A stretch of 64,000 nt of DNA from Phyto melanocephala (taxonomy: Eukaryota > Arthropoda > Insecta > Diptera > Rhinophoridae), in NCBI GenBank assembly GCA_941918925.1, contig OW799235.1:104177947-104241946 (forward strand), read 5' to 3'. Positions 47,621 through 59,272 of the stretch are shown here, piece after piece. The notes beneath the pieces were generated by a model that made no database searches, had not been told where the DNA came from, and saw only the letters and a list, made by a program, of their open reading frames with translations. The position numbers were made by a program, and so were the translations under genes. Each line of letters begins with the position of its first letter. Position 1 is the stretch's first letter.

Positions 47621-47942
47621 TTTTTTTTTCTTAAATATTAAGTCTCAAAATCTAAGTACGTCTAGTGTTTCGGTGATAGACGTTTTAGCAAATTAGAGAA
47701 TAATGCTGCAGGACTCATACAGTATGGGATGTAAAAATAATATCTCTATGTTCCAAAAACAGAATGACCATATAAACAATAATTAAAACAGACAGAAATT
47801 AATAATGATTTTAATGTCAACCTACTTAAGGTATTAGATCAGTGAATAATTAGTAATAATTTATAATTTAAATGTGTGTGAATTATATACAAAATTACTT
47901 TTTTACTTATTAATTTATTTATTGTATCATCGCACAACAAGA

Positions 47943-48155
47943 TTAGGGGTCATTATTACAACTTGCCGTTAGTTAAAGACAGGATTTTGTAGGACAGATA
48001 AATTACTTCACATTATAAAACCTTCATGTATTATTTTTTTATTTATTTAATATTATTATTAATAATAAAAATAATAAAGTTGTAATAATGCAAAGCTATT
48101 TATCGGGCACCAAAAATTCTACCTAACAAACGGCAAGTTGTAATAATTGCCCTAA
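47943..48155. mobile_element. MITE with about 33-bp inverted repeats
   Basis: Left end TTAGGGGTCATTATTACAAC continuing TTGCCGTTAGTTA; the right end is its complement with a few mismatches (TAACAAACGGCAAGTTG, TAATAATTGCCCTAA). The interior of about 145 bases is A/T rich and non-coding. No superfamily assigned. The duplicated mariner fossil begins directly after it. Confidence 0.75.
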
Positions 48156-48162
48156 GCCTTAA

Positions 48163-49012
48163 ATAATAATAAACTTTCTGAACAACCACAGATGGTCTTT
48201 TGTTTAAAAGAACAAAACACTAGAATCATCTACCAGTTGGAGCTCTGCTTAGCTAGGAATGCTTCATATCTCACTACGCCTCATTTAACAAAAAATATTT
48301 ACTGTTATTCCCATATTAGGTGCATTTGGTGCAAGAATTAGAACCCGGAGATCATCCACAACGTCTCAATTTTTTTAATGTAATTTTTTTTAAAAGCTCG
48401 TCAGAAATGAAATCAACTTTTTGTTAAATCTGATAATGAGCGATGTAGCTTATTTTGCTTTGAATAAATTTGTTAGGTTATGAAGTCTAAAAAAACGCCT
48501 TTTGCACCCCACTAGGTATGCAGTATGGTATGGCATTACATCTGAAAATATCATTGGGCCTTTCTCCTTCAAAAATTTATATGGAAGTGCTGCAACCGTA
48601 TGTGAAGACCGGTATTGCTTCACGATTACAATATTCTTAAATTTTTTACGTCGTGTTTTGAAAAACAGAGCTGAGCTGTGGTTTCAGCAGAATAAAATCA
48701 CCGCCCATACTACCTAAGACACAGTGTTTTTTTTAGGTAAAATTTTTTGGAAAGCGAATAGTTTGCAGAAATTCTGTAATTAAGTGATTTACTAGATTTG
48801 CTAGATTTGTCAGCACCCAAATAATTTTTTATGGTTATTTGAAGGAGCGAGTATATATGAACCGGCCTGATACAATCCCTGAACTTAAGTTCAACATTCT
48901 ATCAGAAATTTTGGCGCTTATGTGTTCGAATCTGATCTGTTCTATTATACCTTAGCGGTAATGATCTTCTTTACTCCGCCCAGTTAATAAAATAACAAAT
49001 AATAAATTTTGT
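48163..49012 (+). pseudogene. mariner-like transposase fossil, copy 1 of a duplicated block
   Basis: VQELEPGDHPQRLNF (about 48330) is the phrase that precedes the catalytic domain in mariner/Tc transposases. Then the frame 48502-48717 reads AVWYGITSENIIGPFSFKN, LYGSAATVCEDRYCFTITIF and LWFQQNKITAHTT. After a stop, broken pieces follow (FFLGKIFWKANS, QHPNNFLWLFEGA, NILSEIL-like) that correspond to the WPPRS and C-terminal regions. Many stops and frameshifts. The block from 48480 to 49012 recurs nearly unchanged at 51780-52353, so the copies share a recent origin. Confidence 0.7.
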
Positions 49013-49018
49013 AATAAA

Positions 49019-49460
49019 GGGTGTTTTTTTAAGCCCGATAGAACTTGAAATTGTAAAAAATAACACAAAAAATTAAATTGTAATCACAATTTTTTTTTAT
49101 TCGAAAGATCAATACGTGACATTAACATTTGAAAATGATTTCGGCCATATGGGCACCGCGGCTGTTCTTGACGAAGCTCATTCTGGACGTCCAATTTTGG
49201 GCCACTTTTTCGAGCACTGCTGGCCGTATGTCACGAATAACACGAATAATGCTGGCCTCCAAGGCGTCAATTGTTGCTGGTTTATCAGCATAAACCAGTG
49301 ACTTCACGTAGCCCCACAGGAAATAATCGAGAGGTGTCAAATCGCACGACCTTGGAGGCCAAATGACAGGTCCATTTCTCGAAATCAACTTATCGCCAAA
49401 TTTTGATTTCAATAATATATTTGCAATTCCAATAATATATTTGGATATTTGGCCCCACAT
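49019..49460 (-). pseudogene. mariner-family element, 3' end with transposase C-terminus
   Basis: The minus frame 49460-49122 (112 codons) is homologous from about residue 20 on: FGDKLISRNGPVIWPPRSCD, LTPLDYFLWGYVKSLVYADK, PATIDALEASI, IRPAVLEKVAQNWTSRM, and the end HMAEIIFKC. The Asp in TPLD is the third catalytic residue of a mariner DDD triad; the first two are missing, so it is truncated. Downstream, the terminus GGGTGTTTTTTTAAGCCC at 49019 looks like the element's inverted-repeat end. It abuts the 3' edge of fossil copy 1. The well-kept frame suggests a younger insertion than its neighbour. Confidence 0.8.
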
Positions 49461-51180
49461 TAATGGCTAAATATCACCACACAATACTGGCTAGACGGAC
49501 ACACATACATATTTAATAATCATAATTTAATTTCAACGCAAATAAAATTAATAATTCATAACAAATAAATATATAATTCCTTCCAACAAGGAAGTTAATT
49601 TTATATTAATTTTAATTGAGCCTCTTTTTAACATAATTATTTACATGCACATACGAATTGATATAGAAACTTATTCACACTTTCAAACACAACACATGAG
49701 TTACATTTGGCCTTGATTGGCCTTGACCGTGTATATGTGCTGAGATATATTTATTATCAAAAAATTATAAAGATATGAGAGAATCCCTAGAACACACCTA
49801 CAAACCCATATAGAAAGTTATGTGATGCACTATAATTATATTTAGAAACTCTTATACCGTTAACATTCACATGGTATGTAAGTATGTGTAAATGTAAGCA
49901 AATGTGAAAAGCTTTATGCTAAATTTGTTTGTAATATTTTGTTATGTTTGCAGCTAATAGAGCACAAATAAGCTTTTCCTGCTTTTTCTGTTTGTTTTTT
50001 TGTGTCTACATACATACATATGTATATATTTGGTGTAGGTTTTGTCTATTTAATTTAATTTAATATTAAAAATAACAAACACGTGCAAATTGTATTGTGT
50101 ATAATGCCAGCCATAAGGACATTTTTTGTTCTCTACTTTCAAGTTTTATCTACTTTTGTTAAGCAATTAAAGACTTATCCTGTCGTGGGGTCTTCAACAC
50201 ACTCTTCTTTCAGTGTATGTTAATAATTATAAAAATGCACATACATAAATATACAATATATGTATGAATTCTTTTCCTATCTGTGTTATATAACAACCAA
50301 ATGTTTTTGTTTTTTTTTTTCATTCTTTTTTTAAAGCGTTTATACATGTTGATAGACATACACATACAAACTTACGTATGTGATTTAAACTTTTATGTAC
50401 ATGATGATTTTTTTACTCGACAGTATCTTTTAATATTAATCAAAATGTCCTTGTAGGAGCATAAGAGCGACACTGAGTTATATTTAAAGTAAATATGTTT
50501 GTAGGTACATAACTATATATTAGTAAATTATTAATTAAAGTTACGGAACAAATAAAAAACAGCTTATATTTTTATTTATATAAGCTTGAATTAATTTAAT
50601 ATTTTCTTTTAAATAACAAAAATTTAATTGTGATAATGAAAGAATAATCTTATAAAGGATGTTTAGCTGTCCTGAGCAGAGCGGAAAGTTAACAATAAAA
50701 TTAAATTGCAAAAACTACAATAGCAATATGAAATTCAATCCACTCAGCTAGTATCGGATGACTTATTTTTCCTTAATATTCTTGTCGTTATCACATTGAA
50801 CTTATAGCCTAAAATTTAAAAATTTTAAAATAGAAAACGATTATTGTTGGTCAAAATTCTGTTGATTATTGACCATCAAAAATCAAAATGTTTATAAAAC
50901 AATGATTGTGAATCAATTATCTGTTGTTGTTGCTATTTAACTTGTGGCTACACCAGGGCAAAACTAATGATAGTATGAAAGATAATCACAAACAGAGAAC
51001 AATTTCATTTTACCTCGTTGTAGTAAGATATTAAGGAAAATTACAACGCATTTGTTACCAAACTAAATTTAGTTAAAAACATGGGATTTTAGCAGATGTT
51101 ATCTCGAATGCGATAACTAGGGGAATTTAAACTAATCTTAGATTAACTCGTAAATACTATGACAAATAAAAAATAAAAGT
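49461..51180. other. AT-rich sequence, no gene seen
   Basis: Poly-T runs and TACATA-rich stretches. No supported gene or named repeat. Confidence 0.5.
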
Positions 51181-51600
51181 CAATGGCTCAACTCAAGCAA
51201 TTATATTTCCTTTTAACAAATCACGAAATCGCTTGCTTTCTAGATATTTATATTCTGGGAGAACAATTATCCCATTAGAGAACGAAATTAAATATTTAGG
51301 AGTAAACCTTGACAAAAATTTATTATTCAAACAGCATTCTAATTACATTTGTGCGAAGGCCATTAAGTGTAGCCATGCCCTATACCACTTAATTAGCTGA
51401 ATTAATAAAAATTAATATAATTAAATTATTTACAAAATATGTGTTCGTTCAATTATGACCTATGTCATAATGTAAAGTCTGGTCTCAAAAGGCTGCTAAA
51501 ACGCATACAACAAAAATTGCAAATTATTCAAAATAAAAACTTGAAAATAAAACACAGTCTTCCATATCTTCACATATCTTCTACATAGAAACTTAAACTT
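51181..51600 (+). pseudogene. LINE (jockey-like) reverse transcriptase fossil
   Basis: The plus strand reads STQAIIFPFNKSRNRLLSRY, then TIIPLENEIKYLGVNLDKNL, then LFKQHSNYICAKAIKCSHAL with YHLIS. KYLGVxLDKxLxFxxH is the signature after the reverse-transcriptase palm/thumb in jockey-group non-LTR retrotransposons. After frameshifts, SIMTYV and CKVWSQKAAKTH continue the family order. Stops show it is inactive. Both the 5' part and the tail are missing. It lies 60 bases upstream of mariner fossil copy 2. Confidence 0.65.
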
Positions 51601-51662
51601 CAAAATATTTAATTAATTGCCAAGGGAACTGATTCTATGAAAAATGCAAAATGTCAAATTTT

Positions 51663-52353
51663 GAAATAATAATAGATTTTCTGAACAACCACTGATGGTC
51701 TTTTGTTTAAAAAACACATTTTACTGATTGTTTTAAAGTCTCTTATAAACTCTACGTTAATGCGATAATAATGAGCGATTAGCTTATTTTGCTTTGAATA
51801 GATTTGTTACGTTATGGAGTCTAAACAAACGCCTATTGCACCCCACTAGGTATGCAGTATGGTATGGCATTACATCTGAAAATATCATTGGGCCTTTCTC
51901 CTTCAAAAATTTATATGGAAGTGCTGCAACCGTATGTGAAGACCGGTATTGCTTCACGATTACAATATTCTTAAATTTTTTACGTCGTGTTTTGAAAAAC
52001 AGAGCTGAGCTGTGGTTTCAGGAGAATAAAATCACCGCTCATACTTCCTAAGACACAGTGCTTTTTTTAGGTAAAATTTTTTGGAGAGCGAAGAGTTTGC
52101 AGAAATTCTGTAATTAAGTGATTTACTAGATTTGCTAGATTTGTCAGCACCCAAATAATTTTTTTAGAGTTATTTGAAGGAGCGAGTATATATGAACAAG
52201 CTTGATACAATCCCTGAACTTAAGTTCAACATTCTATCAGAAATTTTGGCGCTTATGTCTTCAAATCTGATCTGTTCTATTATACCTTAACGGTAATGAT
52301 CTTCTTTACTCCGCCCAGTTAATAAAATAACAAATAATAAATTTTGTAATACA
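51663..52353 (+). pseudogene. mariner-like transposase fossil, copy 2 of the duplicated block
   Basis: It shares its first 50 bases (CTGAACAACCACTGATGGTC) and everything from about 51770 to 52353 with copy 1 at 48163-49012, with few differences. The section in between is different and about 170 bases shorter. The same frames and stops are present (for example AVWYGITSENIIGPF and LWFQENKITAHTS). Shared stop codons show that both descend from an already broken copy. Confidence 0.7.
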
Positions 52354-52401
52354 TTATAATTTGTAATTGTATAACAATTAAAAGAAAAAAAAAATACTTT
52401 T

Positions 52402-53208
52402 TATACCCTTCACACAGTGAAAAAGGGTATATATAGGTTTGTCATTCCGTGTGAAATTTCTACAATTTTCATTTCCGACCCCATAAAGTATATATTTTCT
52501 GAAAGCTTATGAATAGAGGAGTCGATTAAGCCCTGTCAGTCTGTCCGTCTGACCGTCTGTCCGTGTGTATGTTGAAATCAACTTTTTGAAGCCCCCCGAC
52601 ATAGGTTGGACCCGGGTAAGGTATTAAAATATCAGAAATATTCGGAAGTAGATCGCTATTGAAAATCAGAAACATCGGTACATAAACAACTGAGATATGA
52701 GAAAAAACCCACGACCACCTCGATTTTTTTTTTCACAAAAACAACATTACAACAACAACATACATACATACAAACGTGTATACTGGTTAGAGAAAACGTG
52801 GCATCGAATCCCAGCTGAGCCAAAAAATTTTTTTTTTAATTTTTTTAAAAATTTTTTTTTAATATTTTTTTTTTTTTATTTTTTATTTTTTATTTAATAT
52901 ATTATTTATATTTTTATTATTATTTTTATTTTTTAATTTTTTTTTAATTTTTTTTTATTTTTTTTGTTTTATATATAATAATTATAATTATATATAATAT
53001 TTTTTTTTTAATTTTTTTTTAATTTTTTTTTTTTTTCGTTTTTTTAACATACATACGTGAATTTATAATTTTACAATGGGATGTTTTTATATATGTATGT
53101 ACGTATTTCATATGGGATGAATGGTGACACAAACTACTGTTATTTCATGACTACACGTTGTGAAGGGTATATAAGATTCGGCACGGCCGAATATAGCGCT
53201 CTTACTTG
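52402..53208 (+). mobile_element. DINE-1-like element, short subfamily, copy D
   Basis: Complete ends: the 5' hairpin TATACCCTTCACACAGTGAA running into AAAGGGTATA, the CCCCATAAAGTATATA block, a GTCTGTCCGTCTGACCGTC tract (about 52540), a T-rich middle, and the 3' hairpin ATTCGGCACGGCCGAATAT followed by CTTACTTG. Copy C (21581-22388) is its inverted partner 30 kb away. A tRNA-like string ATCGAATCCCAGCTGAGCC occurs at about 52804 before the T-rich tract. Confidence 0.85.
52828..53037. repeat. T-rich low-complexity tract in DINE copy D
   Basis: Runs of T broken by AA or A, matching the A-rich tract of copy C. The 52697-52897 frame with poly-F is an artefact of it. Confidence 0.9.
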
Positions 53209-56200
53209 TTTTAATTCGTTTAGGTTGTACGCAGAATTTTGTTTTAGGTTACATAAACATATTAAAAACATTGGATTTATAAGAACAATAAACTTTTACC
53301 ATTAGTCTTTAAATAAATTCTTCGTTTATGTTGGCGCTGCGAATGGCATGTGAAAGTTCAATCTCTATCACTTTTTAATATTCTAGAAACCAACAGTATT
53401 GTCTTTTGAGTCTTGACCATTGTTAATTGAGCTGACCATTGCAAGAAATAACGCGTTCACAAAATAATTCCACACAGCGGTTGTGGCGCTGTCCTATAGG
53501 AAAACAGTATTGCCAAAAAAAAAAAAAAAATGCCAAACAATGTCATTTGTAAAAACTATGTGCTTGAAGGAGTTATTTTTGCCATCGCTAATGTAGATTT
53601 TTCCCAAATGAGTTTTCTCAATTACAACAAATCTCGCTACAGGTTGAAAGTTCATGAACATTTGATTTATTTACGTCACTATTTAAAAATTAAAATAGAC
53701 ACATAAAAAACTGAATGTGTATAAAACTATATTTCGGACCTACATTTCTACAATTCATATGTGCTTACATGTGTGTGTGTGTGTGTTGGAAAAACAAACG
53801 TAAATTACGATAAAGAACAAAATCCTTGAATGTTTTTATAAGCGGCTTATTTAACAGCTGTAAATAAAGAGTATGCGCAATAAACACTTATACACTTTTA
53901 AATAACACGTTTATCACTGTTATATATTTTCCAGTCTGTAAAACCCCAACAGTATCATGATGCAAAATGCAGGGGAAACTAACGAATAACACACATTAAA
54001 AGTTGATTTTACAAAAAAAGCAAACACTATTAAATTTGTTTTGAAATATATGTACATAAATTATAAGACTTGTTTAAAAGGTACATGTTGGTTGGTGGTA
54101 ATGCCTTGCCAGGCATCAATGGCATCTATTTAATAAATAAGCGCCAAAATGTCTAAGAGTATAAACGCTAAGCCATATCAACAGGAAATGTTTATGCTTG
54201 TACAAATGCACATATAACAGTCAATGAGAAAAACTGTAAATAAAACAAAAACAATAGAAGCACAGACAGAGAATATTTTATTTAGACAAATTGTATAATA
54301 TAACATGGCTAAAAGCAAAAGTACCGATTGTATAAGTGTTGTTTACATACCTTTATGTTGTAGTTATCAACCAGTTATTCTTAGAGAAAAGTACTTAAAA
54401 TATATTAACGCACCTTAAAATATACTTTATTTTTATAGAAATATTTTTAACAGAAGTGGCAAGAACACAATTTGGCTAGTGCAATGAAAATGATATTATT
54501 TTTATGTATTTAATGCATAAAAAAAAATGCAATAAAAACCGATCTGAAAATTTAATTTAATTAAATATATATTAAAAAAATAAAATAAAATAAAATAATT
54601 AATTTTACTGAAATAGTAGAAAAAAAACATCTTTTAAAAAAACCAAGGTCAATAATAGTTATAATATATGATATAAAAGTGCATTAAAAATATAAAAAAA
54701 ATAAATAAAAAAGAAATACATACACACATTCGCCTATATTTAGTTATAAAACATATCTGCAAATTAATATACAATTGTACGTACATAAGTGTATTGATGT
54801 GAAATATTTTGCTTTCGTTTGTTTCAACCATAGCAGAAGGACAATAGATTGCATACAGCAAAAGTCCTTGATAAATACAAATTTCTTTCAAAATAACTGA
54901 TAACTTATATGTCAACATAGTTTAGTGCTTGTCAATCTTTAACTAGACTTAAAAAACAATTATGCTATTTGTGATGTTAAATAATAATTGTAAGTATATA
55001 CGAGAAATATTAAAAAATTTATTTTTAAAAATATACTGTTTGCATAAACGTTTTTTATAATATTTTTTTATTTACACATGCATTAAGCAATATACACATA
55101 CTTACACACATACATATGTATTTATAAACACACAACACTTAAAAAAAAATTTTAAAGTATTTTATAGTATATTCAATCTGTGTATACAGATTTTGCATGA
55201 CAAAACCAGAATATAGAAACAGGAATTTTGGTAAATCTATGCGTTATTTTCTACAACAGTTGTGCGATTTATTATAATTGAAATAAAATACTGCGAAACA
55301 GTATTTACATAGAATCTATATTAAATGTAGAAGTAACGTGACTGACTGATGGATTCATTATCGCACAGCCAAATTTTAAAAAGCTACAATAGATACATGA
55401 TATCTAAACAGAGGGATTCTCTTTTGATGGATATAGAGATCCACTAAGAAGACATTTTTTTAATTTGAATTTTAGGTTGGTAGAACAGGATAAGAACGGG
55501 TAAAATCGGTAACCGTTGTTTAAATCAAGTCCCTGTTTTGAATTTTTAACCTTTAAGAGGTAAAGTGTTTAAAAACTGTATGTTGTAACTTCCAAGCACA
55601 TAAATATAGAACAAAAAAATTAAATTGTATTAGAAATACTGATAATATTTCGAATTGGAATTGTTTTTTTCAAATTCGCATCTTTAAGGGGTAAAAATTT
55701 TTCTTCCTTTTGCTACTTCTTTTAAAAAAAGTTTCTCTGGTAATACTATATACGTATACTATGTAAGACATGCATTTATAATTATTGTTATCTCCTAATA
55801 GAAGATAAACACTTTTTTAAAAACATTTTTAAACTTCTAGAGGAAAAAAAATAATAAAGAAGAAAATATGCTTTTTATCATTGGTGTAGCTAAAAATTTT
55901 GTGTGGGAGTGGAAAAAGGTTAAAATTTTTTTATTTATACAAAATATTATATTGAGTTAATTTGATATGCATATCACATTTAAAAAGTAAGTTTTTTCAA
56001 ATTCTAAGTGGTGGCGACAACTATTCTTCTTACATTTCACATCCCAGAATGGTCTAGTTACGCAAATGATTCTTATTAACTGGGCCAATTCTGATAAAGT
56101 TTGTAATTGGTATTTCACCCGACTTATAAAAACAAATTCATTACGGGGTAGAAAAAGAAAAAGAGATGAAAAAATAGATCTATTCACTTTATATTATCCT

Positions 56201-56214
56201 ACTAATATAATAAA
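53209..56214. other. AT-rich sequence, no gene seen
   Basis: Three kilobases with poly-A at 53516-53530, a GT microsatellite at about 53773-53787 and TACATA-rich stretches. No coding evidence. Confidence 0.5.
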
Positions 56215-56597
56215 CTAGAAAAGCCCGGCGCGCGTTGCTACGCCCCTTAATGAATAAAAATGCATTCTGAATTTAAATTTAATATCAAGTGCAAAAAGCT
56301 AAAAATTTTAAAAATTTTTTAATGGGCGTGGCACCGCCCACTTTTCTAATCATGAAATTATTTAGTTATGAAAGCTCGAATGTGTGCAAAGTTTCAGAAA
56401 AATCGGTCAAGTGCAAGTAGCTAAAAATGATAACTAATTTTTTATGGGCGTGGCCCCGCCCACTTTTTTCCACCCATAAACACTCCCTGGATGTGTGCAA
56501 CAACTTGCTAAAATTTGAGTCCGATCGGTTTTACAGTTTTGGAGTCTATAGCTAACACACACACACACACACAGAGTTTTACTTTTATATAAATAGA
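56215..56597 (-). mobile_element. non-autonomous Helitron, copy 5 (short)
   Basis: On the plus strand: CTAGAAAAGCCCGGCGCGCG (complement of the 3' end), two array units with TGGGCGTGGCCCCGCCCAC, CCGATCGGTTTTACAG, a short AC tract (complement of GT), and TTTATATAAATAGA, the complement of a TC-starting 5' end. At 383 bp it is an internally shortened but end-complete copy. Confidence 0.8.
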
Positions 56598-56838
56598 TAG
56601 ATAGATGTGAATGTTTGTATGTTTGGATATTTGTTACTCAATCACGCAAAAATGAAATTCGGCACATAGATAGATAACAACCGCGATAATAATGCGAAGT
56701 CGTTGGCAAACTCATCGTAACACATCCTAAACGGGTTGTTTGTGTTAAATAATATTTAAAAATATTATTTTTGTTGTTAATACTAAGTCTATCTTTTATC
56801 CCGATAACTACGCAGACGAAGTCGCGGGCACAAGCTAG
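56598..56838 (+). mobile_element. mini-Helitron of a second family
   Basis: It ends CGCAGACGAAGTCGCGGGCA then CAAGCTAG before T, a Helitron 3' hairpin (GACGAAGTC region) and CTAG terminus. The start carries GTTTGTATGTTTGG, as many Helitron 5' ends do. It directly adjoins copy 5 tail to tail at the 5' ends. About 240 bp and non-coding. The exact first base is uncertain. Confidence 0.65.
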
Positions 56839-57117
56839 TTTGAAATAAATTACATTATTGTTAAATAGATATTTAAATATTTTAAAATTTGAATTTGTAA
56901 ATATGTTTGGAAATCCAAAAAGGTACTTCTTCCAATTTTTATGGTACTTTTTGTATATATTTATTTTCTTATTTATTATGAATCTGGAATTTTCAAATAA
57001 GTGACTTTTAAACCAAGTTATGTTTGAAATTATTGGGCACCCAAAATATAATTTTTTTTTAATTTTACAGTAAATTTTTTTCAACGTTTGTGGATTAAGA
57101 TTTTTGAAATTAGATAC
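56839..57117. other. unassigned AT-rich sequence
   Basis: Contains GGTACTT-type words that recur at about 57410 and 57520. Possibly an old repeat; the 56638-57132 minus ORF over it has no recognisable domain. Confidence 0.35.
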
Positions 57118-57341
57118 TACAAGGTGGGCCAAAAGAAGTCATCCGATGTTGTTTGGCTTTCATTTTTTTCTAAATGAAAAACATCGATTCTGTTTTTCGA
57201 TTATGTTTATTTGAACCTTTGAAATTTTATTGGTCAAGTCGAGAAGATAATACCGGCCAAATGGGCGCCATCACAACAGATTTGACATTGCAAAAATAAG
57301 AGCATCTTTCCATAGGATGTTTTGTTTTGGCCCACCTTGTA
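57118..57341 (-). mobile_element. mariner MITE with 15-bp inverted repeats and TA target
   Basis: TA, then CAAGGTGGGCCAAAA at 57120; the right end is TTTTGGCCCACCTTG then TA at 57341. The inner 220 bp keep, on the minus strand, CCDGAHLAGIIFST before a stop: the C-terminal tail of a Tc1/mariner transposase. It is therefore an internally deleted copy of an autonomous mariner-like element. Confidence 0.85.
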
Positions 57342-58146
57342 TTAATATTAGTTGAAATTTAAAATATTAACATATAAAAAATTTAATTTTTACTTTATTA
57401 GTGGTACTTTTTGTATTTTATCTGTTTATGATGCTAAAAGGTAGATTTTCTTTAGACATAGAATTTTGGAATGCGGTTTGTTAATCTGAGTTAAGTTGAA
57501 TATTATATGGGTCATAGAGAAGTACTTTTTTATTTGTATTTTCTACGTTTATTAGCTAGAATTTCGAATTAAGTGGATATTGATCTGTGAACATTTTGAA
57601 AAGGTTATGGGCGAGAAAAAAGGTACCTTATATAGTTTGTATACTATTTGTATATTGCGATTTTTTTACATATAATTTTAAAAGTAGGTAGTTTTAATTT
57701 AAGATGAGTTTAAAAATTATTGAGAAGGATATAAAGTTACTTTTCTTATTTTTAAAGTTATTTTTGCATATCCTGAGTTTATGAATATAAAATTTGAAAA
57801 CCAGAACATTTGATCTTGACTGAAATAGAAGATGAAGGGTGAAATAAAAAATATGCGATATTAATTATTAAATAGATTTTTTTGAAAAGAGTAAATAGTT
57901 TTCGGTATCATCACAATTATTTTGATTTTTCTGAATAAAATTTTTAGAAATAATTTTTAAATGTACTTGTATTGTCTTGAATACTTTTAAGCGAAATCTG
58001 CGAAAAGAACCTGCTATGTTCCTAAGACAGAATATAATCTTAGTGATTTTTCTAACGTAAATAAAATGGGTCTTCCCTTAATAATTTAAATCAGGCAAAC
58101 ATTTATATAGGTATGTATTTTGTTTTACAATAATTTACAAAATATA
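57342..58146. other. AT-rich sequence, no gene seen
   Basis: No supported feature. Confidence 0.45.
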
Positions 58147-58741
58147 CTAGCTGAACTGGAAAAGGGGTTTTGCCTTCAAGGTGGTTGAAGAGGCATCTTT
58201 GTTTTGCCTTTAACTATTTTGTGTTGTCACCTATAAAACAAGATTTTCACTATAGAGAGAGAGAGAGAGAGAGACCGAATGTATACTAATGACATTCGGT
58301 CTATCATCAAATATTTAAGGATTTGCATAAAGGAACCATTCTAACAGCAACAACAACAATAACACATACAATGCAGGTCTATAGCAAGTTAAAGATCGAA
58401 TGGTCAGTGCATAAATAAAATGACGATCAAAACAACGACTGAAAATATTCAGCTCAACATTCCCATTAGAAAGACCGAATGACATTGTATATATTTATAA
58501 GACATTCAATACATGATTTGGTAACTTCTTAAGTAACAATAAAAAATAATAATATGGGAAATGAAGGGCATTTTGTTGGTATTTATATGGGAATATATAG
58601 GAAAATCTAAATGCCATATCTCCGAAACTATGCAAACTGTACATAAACCATCAACAGATCATCCCCAAGATATTTGGGGAAATCGATCGATCCGTTTTTG
58701 ATGGTGACATCAAAGGCTACACTTTTTTTTATATATATAGA
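58147..58741 (-). mobile_element. Helitron-like element of a third family
   Basis: The left edge CTAGCTGAACTGG, with GTTTTGCC following, is the complement of a Helitron 3' end. The right edge TTTATATATATAGA is the complement of a TCTATATATATAAA 5' end. Inside are a GA microsatellite (58252-58273) and a short hairpin GACCGAATGT/ACATTCGGTC (58274-58303). No coding sequence. Confidence 0.65.
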
Positions 58742-58996
58742 AGATGTAGTGTAATTTTTTATACTTTTTTTCTCAGTATTAAGCCTCTCTAGTTTATATT
58801 AAACATTTTATTTTTAATATAGCATTTGTTAATGGATTTTGTGTAAAATCGTGTAGCTTTGATTATGATGAAATTATTATTTAAGTTAATAATGAAAGAA
58901 TTTAAAAGACGGTGCAAAATAGAAATATTTTCTTATATGGATTTGCTCTATCAAAAGTCCTTAATTAAAATCAGTTTATAAATTTATCAAAGGTTT

Positions 58997-59001
58997 ATAA
59001 T
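58997..59001 (+). repeat. copia target-site duplication, left
   Basis: ATAAT, repeated exactly at 63429-63433 just after the 3' LTR. Confidence 0.9.
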
Positions 59002-59189
59002 TGTTGAATATACATATATAAAAGTTCCTAGTTTATGCAACACACAACGTAATAATATATACAATATATAATAAATATGAAAATTATTTAGATAATAAGA
59101 TAATAATTAGCAAATAAGTTTTTTCTGTAAATAAAGTTTAGTCGTAATAAACACATCAAAGAAAGAAGTCGCATTTTTATTTTACAACA
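59002..59189 (+). repeat. copia 5' LTR
   Basis: Begins TGTTGAATATAC and ends TTTACAACA. TATATAAAAG at 59015-59024 is a good TATA box, and AATAAA-like signals follow (for example near 59129). It holds the element's promoter and, in the 3' copy, its polyadenylation signal. Confidence 0.95.
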
Positions 59190-59205
59190 GGTTATGGTCC
59201 CAGCA
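59190..59205 (+). promoter_or_regulatory. primer-binding site
   Basis: GGTTATGGTCCCAGCA directly follows the 5' LTR. It resembles the Drosophila copia site, which pairs with an internal part of initiator methionine tRNA rather than with its 3' end. The match to the tRNA was not computed. Confidence 0.7.
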
Positions 59206-59272
59206 GCGCATGAGCAGTGAAAATATTGTTTTTTGTGTGTTGAAAAAAAAAGAAAAGAAACAGTAATCAACA

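Noticed and set aside
52697..52897. 66-residue ORF ending in poly-F
   Set aside because: Lies across the T-rich tract of DINE copy D.
54649..54918. 89-residue minus-strand ORF
   Set aside because: F/I/Y-rich translation of A/T DNA, with no motif or splice support.
56638..57132. 164-residue minus-strand ORF
   Set aside because: Covers the 3' part of a mini-Helitron, A/T-rich DNA and the end of a MITE; composition is K/N/F/I-rich noise with no domain.
58252..58303. GA repeat and hairpin as a possible regulatory (GAGA) site
   Set aside because: They lie inside a Helitron-like element, so a simple repeat of transposon origin is the simpler explanation.
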